Below, in pieces: positions 45,588 through 54,651 of a stretch of DNA of 64,000 bases (its first letter is position 1; each line of letters starts with the position of its first letter). Location of the stretch: assembly GCA_024644235.1 (NCBI GenBank), contig JAHELJ010000009.1:62001-126000 (forward strand). The letters run 5' to 3'. The notes beneath the pieces were generated by a model, which was not told where the DNA came from, did not search any database, and was given only the letters and a program-made list of their open reading frames with translations. A program made the translations under genes and the position numbers. Origin of the DNA: Lewinellaceae bacterium (GTDB lineage Bacteria; Bacteroidota; Bacteroidia; Chitinophagales; Saprospiraceae).

Positions 45588-47180
45588 TTACTGTATTTTA
45601 TATACAATTGATGGTAGTGTCCGGTTGGCCACATCGCCAGGACATTTACATTTGATGTTATCAAATACAAAGATGTCGCCAGGTTTCGCCATTGTCTTCA
45701 ATGCACCTGCTTGTTGACCGAACTTACCACCTTTATTCAGAGCAGTTTGTGGATCTTCTCTCTTTGCTGACCGAATCATTGTAAATCCGACAATGCTACA
45801 ACGAGCATCGAAGTCAAATCCTTCCAGTGTTGGGATCAAAGCTCCCTGAGCACGGAATTCGCCATTACCCATTGACCCACCCTGCTTACCACTGAGGGTT
45901 GGTACTGGATCGGGAATTCGCTTCACCCGAAAATCCTTTGAAACACTGATACCAGGAGCGGAAACGTTGACCTTTGCAAATTCACCAACTCTGGTTTGTT
46001 TACCTACATTAACGATAAACGTACCATCTGGGCCCCGCCTGATCTTACCCTCACCCGCTCCACTCATGCTCACATTGATGTTGTTGCTGGATACACCTGC
46101 TGCAGACACCTCAACTGGATTGTCTACACCGATATAGAATACGTTCATTTTGGTGGGAGAAACTGTTACTGATCTTTCCCCAACTTCATATTCGAAAGTA
46201 TTCTTATACGTATTGATTTCGCCCGTCACCGGGTTGGTCACAGATATTTCGGCAGTGTAGTTCTTAACTCCTACACCGCTGGCGGGAGAAGTCCATCTTG
46301 CTACTCCTTCGTTATCTACCCGCAACGGACTTCCATTGACCTTGATGTTGATCCCGGTATTGGAAGACGCTCCAGCAGATGCACTCAGGAATACCTCTGT
46401 CTCAAAAGTCTCGCCGTTGATCACATAAGATTTTTTAGGCGCAGACACCACTGTAAACTTGTCAAGTACGATTTCTTCACCTCCGACTTTACCCATCAGA
46501 TAATTCAGTACGGATGCTTCAGTTGCCTTGGCATCATTCTTAAATTTGGTGAAAATCGGCATGGTAGCTGCCAGAGGCATTTGACGAAAATTAAAAGCTT
46601 CCCAAGAAGCATTCTTACGCTTCTTCTTCGACTTTTTCCAAGTCTCGTCGTCGATAGCAAGAGCCACCTCCTTTTGGAAAGCTTCCCGATCGTCTTCATC
46701 GATCAGCTCAAGAAACTTATCCCGGTACTCTTCTATTTTCGTCTTTAGCTCAGCTCCTTTACCATTGTCTACAAGGAGACGGGTGGTTACATCCTTATCC
46801 TTTTTCCCCTTTAATTCCATTACACCTTGCACTTCAGTGTAATCACCGTCATCTACCTGACCGCTCTGATCACCTGCTTCATCGATCAGGTCACTGACGA
46901 TCCCATCTATATATTCAGATAACTCCTTGCTGTATTGGCGGGCTGGATCTACACGCTCGGCGTATACCTCCAACTCCTTCTTCTTTTTCGCGCGTTCCTT
47001 GATGACCTCAGGTAGTTTGCTATTTTGATCATCCAGTGATTTATTGGATGTCACAAGCCCCTGATCGACCACTTTAAATGCATTGAAAATCTCTGCCGAG
47101 ACATTCAAGGCAAGCAGTGCTGTCAACACCAAATACATGATGTTGATCATCAACTGACGCGGTTCCTTAGGAATTGCCAT
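45588..47180 (-). CDS. gldM: gliding motility / T9SS motor protein GldM (PorM)
   Basis: The 530-residue protein has one N-terminal membrane helix (INIMYLVLTALLALNVSAE, about residues 12-30). A long periplasmic part follows, of a helical domain (about 35-215) and three beta domains. The start MAIPKEPRQLMINIMYLVL is typical of GldM. GldM and GldL form the proton-driven motor; the periplasmic rod reaches the GldKN ring. The gene lies between gldL (34 bp gap) and gldN (about 19 bp gap). Confidence 0.96.
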   Translation of the reverse strand: MAIPKEPRQLMINIMYLVLTALLALNVSAEIFNAFKVVDQGLVTSNKSLDDQNSKLPEVIKERAKKKKELEVYAERVDPARQYSKELSEYIDGIVSDLIDEAGDQSGQVDDGDYTEVQGVMELKGKKDKDVTTRLLVDNGKGAELKTKIEEYRDKFLELIDEDDREAFQKEVALAIDDETWKKSKKKRKNASWEAFNFRQMPLAATMPIFTKFKNDAKATEASVLNYLMGKVGGEEIVLDKFTVVSAPKKSYVINGETFETEVFLSASAGASSNTGINIKVNGSPLRVDNEGVARWTSPASGVGVKNYTAEISVTNPVTGEINTYKNTFEYEVGERSVTVSPTKMNVFYIGVDNPVEVSAAGVSSNNINVSMSGAGEGKIRRGPDGTFIVNVGKQTRVGEFAKVNVSAPGISVSKDFRVKRIPDPVPTLSGKQGGSMGNGEFRAQGALIPTLEGFDFDARCSIVGFTMIRSAKREDPQTALNKGGKFGQQAGALKTMAKPGDIFVFDNIKCKCPGDVANRTLPSIVYKIQ

Positions 47181-47214
47181 TATTTGTTGATTTTAATTGA
47201 TTCACTAAAAGAGA

Positions 47215-47814
47215 TTACACGTCATGTCTAATTGGGCTGGACATTGCATTAAGCATGTTGCCATAAACATGATTCAATGAACTCAGATTTCGATTGAGTG
47301 ATGAGATATGATCTCTGTACTCCTTAGTGTCATCTACTGTGTCAGACAGCTCGGCCATGGCTTCATTCAGCTTCTGATAGAAGTTGTTCATGGTCTTTAC
47401 TTGTTGAGCAGTTTGCCCGAAATCGACCTCTTGCAAAGCCTTGAGCGAACCAAGATTCTTTGACATCCCACGCAGCTCATCCAGCATGCCAGTGAGTTGG
47501 GTTTCTACTTTTTCTCCATCTAATGGTCGCATTTTGGAAGCACCGTTTGTCGCTCCCACTGTCATTGGGGAAATTTTTGATTGATAATCCGCCAGACCTG
47601 GATACAACTTATCCCAGTAATAATCTTTTTCCGGGGGAAGTAGTCCAAGAATTAGGAAGAGGAAAGCCTCAGTTACGAGACCAATTGTGATCGCCAGTCC
47701 ACCCCAAGGTTCACTATTGATCTTACCCAATGCACCTATCATTACCAAGGACGCACCAACACCTATGATTAGGTTCTTTAGGTATTTAAACCAGTTCTGT
47801 TTATAGAAAGCCAT
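47215..47814 (-). CDS. gldL: gliding motility / T9SS motor protein GldL (PorL)
   Basis: The 199-residue inner-membrane protein has two N-terminal helices (about residues 14-31 and 38-58) and a coiled cytoplasmic C-terminus. Glu49 in TIGLVTEAFLFL sits within the second helix at the position of the glutamate implicated in proton flow in Flavobacterium GldL. The ending IGNLL-type region and LGLLPPEKDYYWDKLYPGL are family hallmarks. It is separated from gldK by an unusually long 199-bp gap. Confidence 0.95.
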   Translation of the reverse strand: MAFYKQNWFKYLKNLIIGVGASLVMIGALGKINSEPWGGLAITIGLVTEAFLFLILGLLPPEKDYYWDKLYPGLADYQSKISPMTVGATNGASKMRPLDGEKVETQLTGMLDELRGMSKNLGSLKALQEVDFGQTAQQVKTMNNFYQKLNEAMAELSDTVDDTKEYRDHISSLNRNLSSLNHVYGNMLNAMSSPIRHDV

Positions 47815-47926
47815 CTTAAAACCGTTTTAGTGATATAATTAATTAAAGAAAACCAATATCTATTACGTAAATAGTATTAAACTTAGTGTAAAGAACGGGA
47901 TCTTTATAACTGTGGTTTTCTTTATT

Positions 47927-47946
47927 GCCGGTGCCATAGCACCAGC
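47927..47946 (-). other. GC-rich hairpin in the gldK-gldL gap
   Basis: On the minus strand GCTGGTGC pairs with GCACCGGC (eight pairs, one T-G) around a TATG tetraloop. It is followed by A-rich, not T-rich, sequence, so it is not a standard terminator. The remaining 199-bp gap is AT-rich and has no TAnnTTTG match. Confidence 0.5.
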
Positions 47947-48013
47947 TAAAAATGATTATTAATTCGGGAAACGGTCTTGCCAGTATTCTTTTCTTCGAGA
48001 AGGGGCTCCTTGC

Positions 48014-49261
48014 TTACCTCCTGAAGTCATTGATCGATCTGCCTTGGAATGGCAGCACACATCGAAAACCTACGTAGGATTTAGATGTATCCTGGAATTC
48101 CCAGTGCCTTGAGTTCACCTGGAGGAAGTATGCAATGTCCTTCCAGGAGCCTCCTCGAATCACCTTTCTCTTATACGCCTCGGGATCATCGTCCAACGCT
48201 TCATACTGTACGTTAGGATTTAGATCATGTACGAAGGAGTAGGAATTCTCAACAAAAGCACTGCTGGTCCATTCGGCAACATTACCGGACATATTATAGA
48301 GCCCGTAATCATTTGGGTAATAAGCATCTGCACTCACCGTATATTGGCCACCATCCTCTGGATAATTTCCTCGACCGGGTTTGAAGTTAGCCAATAGGCA
48401 ACCCTTAGCATTTCTGATATATGGTCCACCCCATGGGTACATGGCGTGCTCATGGCCACCCCGGGCAGCATACTCCCATTCAGCCTCCGTCGGCAAGCGA
48501 AACTCTTCATTAAATGAGTTTTCTTTAGCACTGTTCCATAGCTTACTTCTCCAGTGAGAAAATGCATTTGCTTGCTCCCAGGTGACTCCCACCACCGGGT
48601 AGTCATCATAGGCTGGGTGAGAGAAGTAGTTCTTTGCAATAGGGTCATTATACGAATAAGCAAAATCCCTAATCCAACACAAGGTATCTGGGTATATGTT
48701 TGTCTTATCTCGCTTGATAAATGAGCTCCTTGGGGATCTTCCTTTATCAGCAGCTGCAGCCTTCAGATCAATCCACTCATAATTGTAAACCATCTGTCCC
48801 GCATCTAATTCCCTAAGGTTGCCGAACATATCATCTCCCTGATAGAACATGTCTTCAAGCGTTTCATCTTGGTAGTCAAGCTCCAAATCCCAGTCGATAC
48901 GCTCATTTCCAAAGTCATCTTCCACGTAGTCTCCCATAATGGCATGAGCTATGGAATCACGAACCCAAAAGACAAATTGTCTATACTCATTGTTAGTAAT
49001 CTCAGTTTCATCCATATAAAATCCATTGATAGAAATGGACTTGGGGCGATGAACATAGTAGCGGCTAATATCTTCATCTCCACTACCTAGTTGAAAAGTT
49101 CCTGACTTGATGTAAACCATCCCAAAAGGAATGTCAGCACTCCATTTCGGGCGTTCTTGCACACCTATTAACTCACCCACCGTCTTATTGCTTCCGCCAC
49201 ACGAGGGGAGTAGAAGTGCAGCGGTGACTAGACCAAAAAAATATACAGCTAATCTTTCCAT
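48014..49261 (-). CDS. gldK: gliding motility / T9SS lipoprotein GldK (PorK)
   Basis: The 415-residue lipoprotein has a lipobox LLPSC (Cys21). It carries a formylglycine-generating-enzyme-like (SUMF1) fold, with FGMVYIKSGTFQLGS, DETEITNNEYRQF, FRLPTEAEWEYAARGG, YNMSGNVAEWTSS and GGSWKD. GldK forms the outer-membrane-attached ring with GldN and is not expected to be an active FGE. It lies between porP and gldL. A promoter box at the 3' end of porP may give it a separate, long-leader transcript. Confidence 0.95.
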   Translation of the reverse strand: MERLAVYFFGLVTAALLLPSCGGSNKTVGELIGVQERPKWSADIPFGMVYIKSGTFQLGSGDEDISRYYVHRPKSISINGFYMDETEITNNEYRQFVFWVRDSIAHAIMGDYVEDDFGNERIDWDLELDYQDETLEDMFYQGDDMFGNLRELDAGQMVYNYEWIDLKAAAADKGRSPRSSFIKRDKTNIYPDTLCWIRDFAYSYNDPIAKNYFSHPAYDDYPVVGVTWEQANAFSHWRSKLWNSAKENSFNEEFRLPTEAEWEYAARGGHEHAMYPWGGPYIRNAKGCLLANFKPGRGNYPEDGGQYTVSADAYYPNDYGLYNMSGNVAEWTSSAFVENSYSFVHDLNPNVQYEALDDDPEAYKRKVIRGGSWKDIAYFLQVNSRHWEFQDTSKSYVGFRCVLPFQGRSINDFRR

Positions 49262-49427
49262 TACTTGACCTGTTTGCAGCTACAATTGTATAAAAGAGCT
49301 TGTAAAGATAGTTTGATTCAACAATAAGTTTAAAAAAATGCCGACGAATTAGAGGGTTTCACTGGACTGACAACGACAAGAACCTTGCCAATATTTTTAC
49401 TTAGGACGATTTTAAATTTAAGAATCA

Positions 49428-49435
49428 CAAACTTA
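49428..49435 (-). promoter_or_regulatory. putative -7 element upstream of gldK
   Basis: TAAGTTTG on the minus strand exactly matches TAnnTTTG and overlaps the porP stop codon. It would give gldK a leader of about 160 bases. The 171-bp gap holds no other clear signal. Confidence 0.3.
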
Positions 49436-50455
49436 GTATCGAGGATTATAAATTATTTTTTCAGGCCGACCGATCCCAACCTGTTTGTTTAAATCATACT
49501 GTACCATCAATTCATGGGTACCATCATTGAAGTTACTCAGCCCGGATAGCGTGATATCATATGCATACGCCACCTTCAGATTGGAGCTGATCCTCGTGCC
49601 GATAAACATTGCCAAAGCATCGATGGTAGTGGCGTTATACCCCCGAAAAACTAACCCGCCAAAGTACAAATCCTGGTACTCACCCCTTACCATCAGGTCA
49701 ATCTGGGTCTGAATCAGATCCGTTTTTGCAAACAGTGCCGGATACAGAACGATGTCATCAGTTAAGACATAACTGTACTCTGCAAAAACATTCACCGTAC
49801 GCTTGAGTTGAAAGGAGGTTTCTTCAGCATTGTTGGCCGTGATTATGTTTCCAAGTGCCTGATCCATTGCTAGTCCAACTTCTATATAGTCATTAGCAAA
49901 GTATATACCAAGAGATGCCGTGGGTCCAAGGCCACTACCTTTGGTACTCGAAAGAATGGGATCATTGTGAACTATGGTGTTTCCCTCGTAGATGCCATCG
50001 GGTGTACGCAGTTTCGACCCATCAATCTTCTTTTGCAGAATTCCAGCAGAAAGGCCGAAGGAGAATAATCCAAAATCAGTGTCCATCACGTAGTTGTAAG
50101 AAGCTTGGAAGCCCAGTGTCTGCTCTGCTCCCAATTCGTCATGAAAGAACTTAAATCCAGCCCCGCCATTGGCTATATAAAGTGGGAGATGCGCATTAAT
50201 CTGCTGAAATTTCGGCTGACCCGGAAAGGCTTCCCATTGAGATTTCAGCGATCCAGTGACGATCAAGGAGGCATCCATACCACCATAGGCAGGGTTGAAC
50301 CGATACTTATCCAGCATAGTCATAGTATACTGCGGAATCTGTTGGGTAAATGCCCAAACAAAGCTAAATGACAGCAGGATGGTAAACAGCCCAATTCTGG
50401 TTTTAAAAGGGTGTACTTTCACTACGTTTTGAATGACTGGTAAGAACACCTTCAA
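49433..50455 (-). CDS. porP: PorP/SprF family T9SS outer membrane protein
   Basis: The 340-residue protein has a long signal region (hydrophobic segment near residues 21-37, ending FTQQ) and the PorP/SprF signature YTMTMLDKYRFNPAYGGM. An all-beta barrel follows (alternating strands through the C-terminus). PorP binds the periplasmic GldKLMN assembly and, in SprF paralogues, partners T9SS type B cargo. It is the first gene of the operon, as in Porphyromonas porPKLMN and unlike Flavobacterium gldKLMN. No TAnnTTTG was found in the 52-bp gap upstream. Confidence 0.92.
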   Translation of the reverse strand: MKVFLPVIQNVVKVHPFKTRIGLFTILLSFSFVWAFTQQIPQYTMTMLDKYRFNPAYGGMDASLIVTGSLKSQWEAFPGQPKFQQINAHLPLYIANGGAGFKFFHDELGAEQTLGFQASYNYVMDTDFGLFSFGLSAGILQKKIDGSKLRTPDGIYEGNTIVHNDPILSSTKGSGLGPTASLGIYFANDYIEVGLAMDQALGNIITANNAEETSFQLKRTVNVFAEYSYVLTDDIVLYPALFAKTDLIQTQIDLMVRGEYQDLYFGGLVFRGYNATTIDALAMFIGTRISSNLKVAYAYDITLSGLSNFNDGTHELMVQYDLNKQVGIGRPEKIIYNPRY

Positions 50456-50507
50456 TGATCGTCAATTCTTTTCGGAATATCAACTTTCTCAAGTGATCAT
50501 AACGACA

Positions 50508-51272
50508 TTAAAGTGTCAAAATCAACCCGTCGTATGCTAAATGGATTCCTGGAGGGAGAGAACCTGACACCTCATCGTGTAGTCCTAGTTGATGACTGAT
50601 ATGAGTCAGGTAGGTTTGCTCTGCGTTTAGATCTATAGCAAGATCAATCGCCTCGGACAGTGTGAGGTGCGAATGGTGTGGGCGGTGACGAAGGGCATTT
50701 AAGACGAGAATTTGACTATCTCGTATTTGATCAGCAGCCTGGGAGTCGATACGTTTTGCGTCGGTAACATAACTCAGTCCTCCGATTCGGAATGCCAGAA
50801 CATCACTCATGCCATGAGAGATCTTAATGGGCAGGATGTCCAATGCTCCGACTTGAAAGACCTTTCCGGGACTGACATCAACCAACTCGACTGAAGGCCT
50901 GCCCGGATAGCCTTTGTCTGAAAAAATGTAATCGAAGCGCTTTTGCAAAGTACTGTTAACTTCAGTTTCCGCATACAACCTCATGGGTCTACCCAGCATG
51001 AAGTTAAAAGGTCGAACATCATCAAGACCTGCCACATGATCATTATGCTCATGGGTGACGAGCACCCCATCTAATGAGGTGATGCCAGCCATTAACATTT
51101 GTTGTCTGAAATCCGGTCCCACATCAATAGCCAAGTTCACGTCATCGGCAGTGATTACTGCGGCAGTTCGCAACCTTTGATCATGCTTATCGTCAGATTG
51201 ACAGACTTTGCAAGAGCAACCAATGACCGGAATGCCTTGTGATGTTCCTGTACCGGTGAAATGGATCTGCAA
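50508..51272 (-). CDS. MBL-fold metallo-hydrolase (PhnP/lipoate-like cyclic phosphodiesterase family)
   Basis: The 254-residue protein has the metallo-beta-lactamase motif His74-Glu-His76-Asn-Asp78-His79 and the N-terminal TGTSQGIPVIGCSCKVC block typical of PhnP-like phosphodiesterases, whose cysteines bind a structural zinc. The precise substrate is unknown; cyclic nucleotide-like phosphodiesters are likely for this group. It is five bases downstream of a small conserved gene and 52 bases upstream of porP. Confidence 0.88.
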   Translation of the reverse strand: MQIHFTGTGTSQGIPVIGCSCKVCQSDDKHDQRLRTAAVITADDVNLAIDVGPDFRQQMLMAGITSLDGVLVTHEHNDHVAGLDDVRPFNFMLGRPMRLYAETEVNSTLQKRFDYIFSDKGYPGRPSVELVDVSPGKVFQVGALDILPIKISHGMSDVLAFRIGGLSYVTDAKRIDSQAADQIRDSQILVLNALRHRPHHSHLTLSEAIDLAIDLNAEQTYLTHISHQLGLHDEVSGSLPPGIHLAYDGLILTL

Positions 51273-51277
51273 AAGTA

Positions 51278-51550
51278 CTAGGATGTTGGGTCCAGTTTAA
51301 GAGCGAGCTGCAATGTACTTAATCCTTTATCGTCAAGGCTGCCTTGGTCTACTTCGATTTGTTGTAAGATATCCACCAAAGCTTCGATGCGTGCTTCCGT
51401 ATCAAAGAACTTATTGATTACGGCAATCTTTCGTTCCTCAACCAGACAAAATCCTGATTGAAAGTTGCCCTTCTCGTATCGTATTTTGTAGTTCAGCTGT
51501 TGAAAGAGCTCCTCCAATTTGGTCAATTTCGTCTTCGATCCTTTCGCCAT
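51278..51550 (-). CDS. small conserved hypothetical protein
   Basis: The 90-residue cytoplasmic protein has no signal peptide or membrane segment. It starts with a basic helix (MAKGSKTKLTKLEELFQQL) and a beta stretch YEKGNFQSGFCLVEERKIAVINKFFD that I recognise as recurring in Bacteroidota small proteins of unknown role. It has a single cysteine. It is coupled to the MBL hydrolase gene (five-base gap). Confidence 0.75.
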   Translation of the reverse strand: MAKGSKTKLTKLEELFQQLNYKIRYEKGNFQSGFCLVEERKIAVINKFFDTEARIEALVDILQQIEVDQGSLDDKGLSTLQLALKLDPTS

Positions 51551-51578
51551 CTTTACTTACATCATTGCTGGTAATAAT

Positions 51579-51586
51579 CAAAGGTA
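51579..51586 (-). promoter_or_regulatory. putative -7 element for the small gene and MBL hydrolase
   Basis: TACCTTTG on the minus strand exactly matches TAnnTTTG, 28 bases before the ATG at 51550. Confidence 0.45.
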
Positions 51587-51614
51587 GCAAGTATCTTTAA
51601 GGTAATAGCTTCAT

Positions 51615-52208
51615 ATGATGAAATCTTATATATTCCTATTCTTCTTTCTAATGTTGGCCAGCTGGGGAAGAACGCAAACTTTTGAAGCCGGATTAGTTCT
51701 AGGGGTCAATGCCTCACAGGTCAACGGTGATTTCCTAGCCGGCTACGACAAATTGGGGCTTCACACCGGACTGAAGGTAAGAGTCAGTACCTGGGAGCAT
51801 ATTGAATGGAGCGTAGAATTGTTGCTTAGCCAACGAGGCAGCCGTCCGGATATATTTACCGAGGATTCCCGAAAGATTCACTTGAACTATGTGGAAATTC
51901 CGATACTAATAGGCTTCAAAGATTGGCAGAAGGATGACTTTTACAAAATAAGATTCGAGGGTGGTTTTTCTTACGGTCGCTTGGTGGGCCACAAAGTTTC
52001 CTTCCAAGGAGTAGAAGAGCAAATTGACGAATTCAACAACAATGATCTTTCGTTAGTTATTGGGGCTGCTTTATTCACCAGTGAGAAATTAGGATTCTCC
52101 TTTAGATACACGCATTCTGTAGCTCCCCTATTAAATAATAAGAACAGCATTGAATTCGCAAGATTGCGTGGTTTCTTCCTGACATTCAGGTCAATATATA
52201 TGCTATGA
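51615..52208 (+). CDS. PorT-like outer membrane beta-barrel protein
   Basis: The 197-residue protein has a signal peptide (MMKSYIFLFFFLMLASWGRTQ) and amphipathic strands throughout, with FEAGLVLGVNASQVNGD at the start of the barrel and a C-terminal aromatic strand. It fits the outer-membrane beta-barrel (OMP_b-brl_2/PorT) superfamily. A direct role in T9SS cannot be claimed. Its stop overlaps the ppx-like start by four bases (ATGA). A near-match -7 box (TATCTTTA) lies at 51592-51599. Confidence 0.8.
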   Translation: MMKSYIFLFFFLMLASWGRTQTFEAGLVLGVNASQVNGDFLAGYDKLGLHTGLKVRVSTWEHIEWSVELLLSQRGSRPDIFTEDSRKIHLNYVEIPILIGFKDWQKDDFYKIRFEGGFSYGRLVGHKVSFQGVEEQIDEFNNNDLSLVIGAALFTSEKLGFSFRYTHSVAPLLNNKNSIEFARLRGFFLTFRSIYML

Positions 52209-53110
52209 AATCCTCTAAAACAGCCGTCATCGATGTGGGGACGAATACTTTTCATTTACTTATTGTGGATGGAGATGCCGGTGACTTCAACGAGATCCTG
52301 CGCAAACGGGTATTTGTAAAGTTAGCTGAAGATGGAATTGAAAAATTGGGTGATCGTGCTATGAAAAGAGGATTGGAAACCCTCATCAATTTTCGAAAAC
52401 TCATTGATCAAAATGAAGTTAGTAGTTGGAGAGTCACCGGAACAGCAGCTCTTCGTACAGCTTCCAACGGTTCTCGATTTATGAGGCAAGTTCGAGTGCA
52501 AACCGGGTTTGAAATTGAGTTGATCGATGGCCGCAAAGAAGCTCAATATATTTGCGAAGGGGTAAGACAGGTTTGGACCTACATTACCGAACCTAGTCTG
52601 ATTATGGACATTGGTGGAGGTAGTGTAGAATTTATTATTGCCACTGATGATAAAGTAATGTGGTTGGAGAGCTTCCCCATAGGTATTGCAATTCTCTACC
52701 GGAAATTTCACCAGAGTGATCCCATTGCGAGCGATGAAATTGCCCAACTTGAGCAGTTTGTGCAGGAGGTGCTGCAACCTCTTCAGGTAAAACTTCAGGA
52801 GTTTGTACCGGTGAGGTTGGTTGGTGCTTCAGGCACATTTGATGTACTCTCAAATATGGCTGGTGGCTCAGAGCATCTTTCATATCATGAGGTTTCCACT
52901 GAATTGCTGACCACATTGCTTGACAAAATCGTTGGAATGTCTTGCGATGAACGAATCCAGTCGAGAGGGATACCCATGGATCGCGTGGATATGATCGTTG
53001 TAGCTGTCTTGCTGATTCAACAGATTCTGAGGATGTATACATTTGATTCAGTGGGTTTTTCCAGCTATGCACTTAAAGAAGGCCTTCTTACTGAACTTCT
53101 TCAGGTTTAG
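52205..53110 (+). CDS. Ppx/GppA family phosphatase
   Basis: The 301-residue actin-fold phosphatase has AVIDVGTNTFHLLIVD at its N-terminus, GTAALRTASNGSRF, and the second phosphate loop IMDIGGGSVEFII (about residues 140-152). It corresponds to the short, single-module exopolyphosphatase/pppGpp phosphohydrolase family without the HD C-terminal part. It may hydrolyse polyphosphate or pppGpp. It is coupled to the upstream barrel gene by an ATGA overlap. Confidence 0.88.
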   Translation: MKSSKTAVIDVGTNTFHLLIVDGDAGDFNEILRKRVFVKLAEDGIEKLGDRAMKRGLETLINFRKLIDQNEVSSWRVTGTAALRTASNGSRFMRQVRVQTGFEIELIDGRKEAQYICEGVRQVWTYITEPSLIMDIGGGSVEFIIATDDKVMWLESFPIGIAILYRKFHQSDPIASDEIAQLEQFVQEVLQPLQVKLQEFVPVRLVGASGTFDVLSNMAGGSEHLSYHEVSTELLTTLLDKIVGMSCDERIQSRGIPMDRVDMIVVAVLLIQQILRMYTFDSVGFSSYALKEGLLTELLQV

Positions 53111-53157
53111 ATTATTCTAAAAATAATTTTAGTTAATTTTAAAGAAAGCTATACCAT

Positions 53158-54642
53158 ATGACTGATCTTTTCGAGATCTTTCAACAGGCATGGGCTGTCC
53201 GGGCCCTAATTGCATCGGTTTTAGTGGGGATCATGTGTGGCATCCTGGGTTGTTTCATCGTCTTACGAAACATGGCTTTGATCGGAGATGCCTTATCTCA
53301 TGCGATCTTGCCAGGGATCGTAGTGGCTTTCATCGTATTTGGTTATTCTACTTTGGGTTTTTTCTTAGGTTCGGTGGTAGCCGGACTGGTTACCGCAGTG
53401 GGAATCACCTGGATTCAGCAAAAGATCAAAACCAAGAATGATGCTGCGATTGGTATTGTTTTTACGGCAATGTTTTCCATTGGAGTCATTGGGATATCGT
53501 GGATTAGTAAAGAACAGGGGGTACACCTGGATCTAAAGGATTTCCTATTTGGGAATGTACTGGGAGTCTCCGATGAAGATCTCTATCTCACGCTTGGTAT
53601 CACCTTGTATGTCATCTTAAGTGTGGTTGTTTTCTATCGATATCTATTCATAACCACATTTCAACCTATCATCGCGGAAACTATGGGAATTTCCACAAAA
53701 CTTATTCACTACTTTATCATGCTACTGCTTTCTTTTGCGGTAGTGGCATCATTGCGAACGGTAGGTGTTATTCTAGTGGTAGCGATGCTGGTAACGCCGG
53801 CATCTACCGCTCTGCTTTTATCGGATCGATTAAAGAAGGTTATCCTCCTTTCGGGGTTATTGGGGCTACTCTCAGCAATTCTTGGCCTCTTGGCAGCCAT
53901 CCTTCTCGACACAACCCCTGGTCCAGCGATGGCGATCGTTGCTACCCTGATTTATCTTGCTGCCGCTCTTCTGGCACCCAAGAAGGGACTCATTTTCCGA
54001 TCTCTCCAAAGAAGAAGGTTGGAACGGAAAATTCGCATGGAAGATATCATGAAACAATCATATAAGCTTCACCAGCAAGAGCTTCTTACACTCAGCAAGC
54101 TGGCGGAGAATATCGAGATAGACACTGGTATGTTAAATCGATTACTGAGGAAACTAGAGAAACAGGGTCTGATGCGTCTTGAATCTCAAACTTTGAGCCT
54201 TACTGTCAAAGGCATTGATGAAGCAAACAGATTGGTAAGGGCTCATCGGCTCTGGGAAACATATCTGGTAGACCAGATTGGTCTAAATGAAAAACAGATT
54301 CATGCCGAAGCAGAGAAATATGAGCACTTATTGACTGATGAGATCCTCGATGAGGTAGATGCCACTCTCGGATACCCTACTACCGACCCTCATGGATCTC
54401 CAATCCCTTCAAAGATTGGATCGATACAATCTCTCTGGCAGCTTGCCAAAGGTGAGAGAACCACTGTAGCCCCGCAGCAGCCAAATCAACTCATTGCAGC
54501 TGACCTTTGGAAATTAGGAATTCTGCCCGGCCTAGAAGTGGAAATAGGTGAAAGAGATGCAGATCATCTCCATGTGAGCGCAAACGGACGAGATATCGCC
54601 ATTCCAGCCCTCCTAGCGAGGAAGATAAATGTTACCCGCTGA
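53158..54642 (+). CDS. metal ABC transporter permease fused to a DtxR/MntR-type regulator domain
   Basis: The 494-residue protein joins two parts. Residues 1-280 are a ZnuB/MntB-type permease with eight or nine helices (GCFIVLRNMALIGDALSHA). Residues about 294-415 look like an iron-dependent repressor: a winged helix, then AHRLWETYL and IHAEAEKYEHLLTDE, followed by TDPHGSPIP and an FeoA/SH3-like end. By eye, the DtxR metal position Cys102 is Glu here, as in manganese-type MntR. No ATPase or binding protein is adjacent. Similar fusions are annotated in other Bacteroidota, but whether they bind DNA is not known to me. Confidence 0.85.
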   Translation: MTDLFEIFQQAWAVRALIASVLVGIMCGILGCFIVLRNMALIGDALSHAILPGIVVAFIVFGYSTLGFFLGSVVAGLVTAVGITWIQQKIKTKNDAAIGIVFTAMFSIGVIGISWISKEQGVHLDLKDFLFGNVLGVSDEDLYLTLGITLYVILSVVVFYRYLFITTFQPIIAETMGISTKLIHYFIMLLLSFAVVASLRTVGVILVVAMLVTPASTALLLSDRLKKVILLSGLLGLLSAILGLLAAILLDTTPGPAMAIVATLIYLAAALLAPKKGLIFRSLQRRRLERKIRMEDIMKQSYKLHQQELLTLSKLAENIEIDTGMLNRLLRKLEKQGLMRLESQTLSLTVKGIDEANRLVRAHRLWETYLVDQIGLNEKQIHAEAEKYEHLLTDEILDEVDATLGYPTTDPHGSPIPSKIGSIQSLWQLAKGERTTVAPQQPNQLIAADLWKLGILPGLEVEIGERDADHLHVSANGRDIAIPALLARKINVTR

Positions 54643-54651
54643 ATGAAAGGG

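Noticed and set aside
48014-49261. Active formylglycine-generating enzyme (sulfatase activator)
   Set aside because: The fold matches, but lipobox and position between porP and gldL identify GldK; no sulfatase gene is adjacent.
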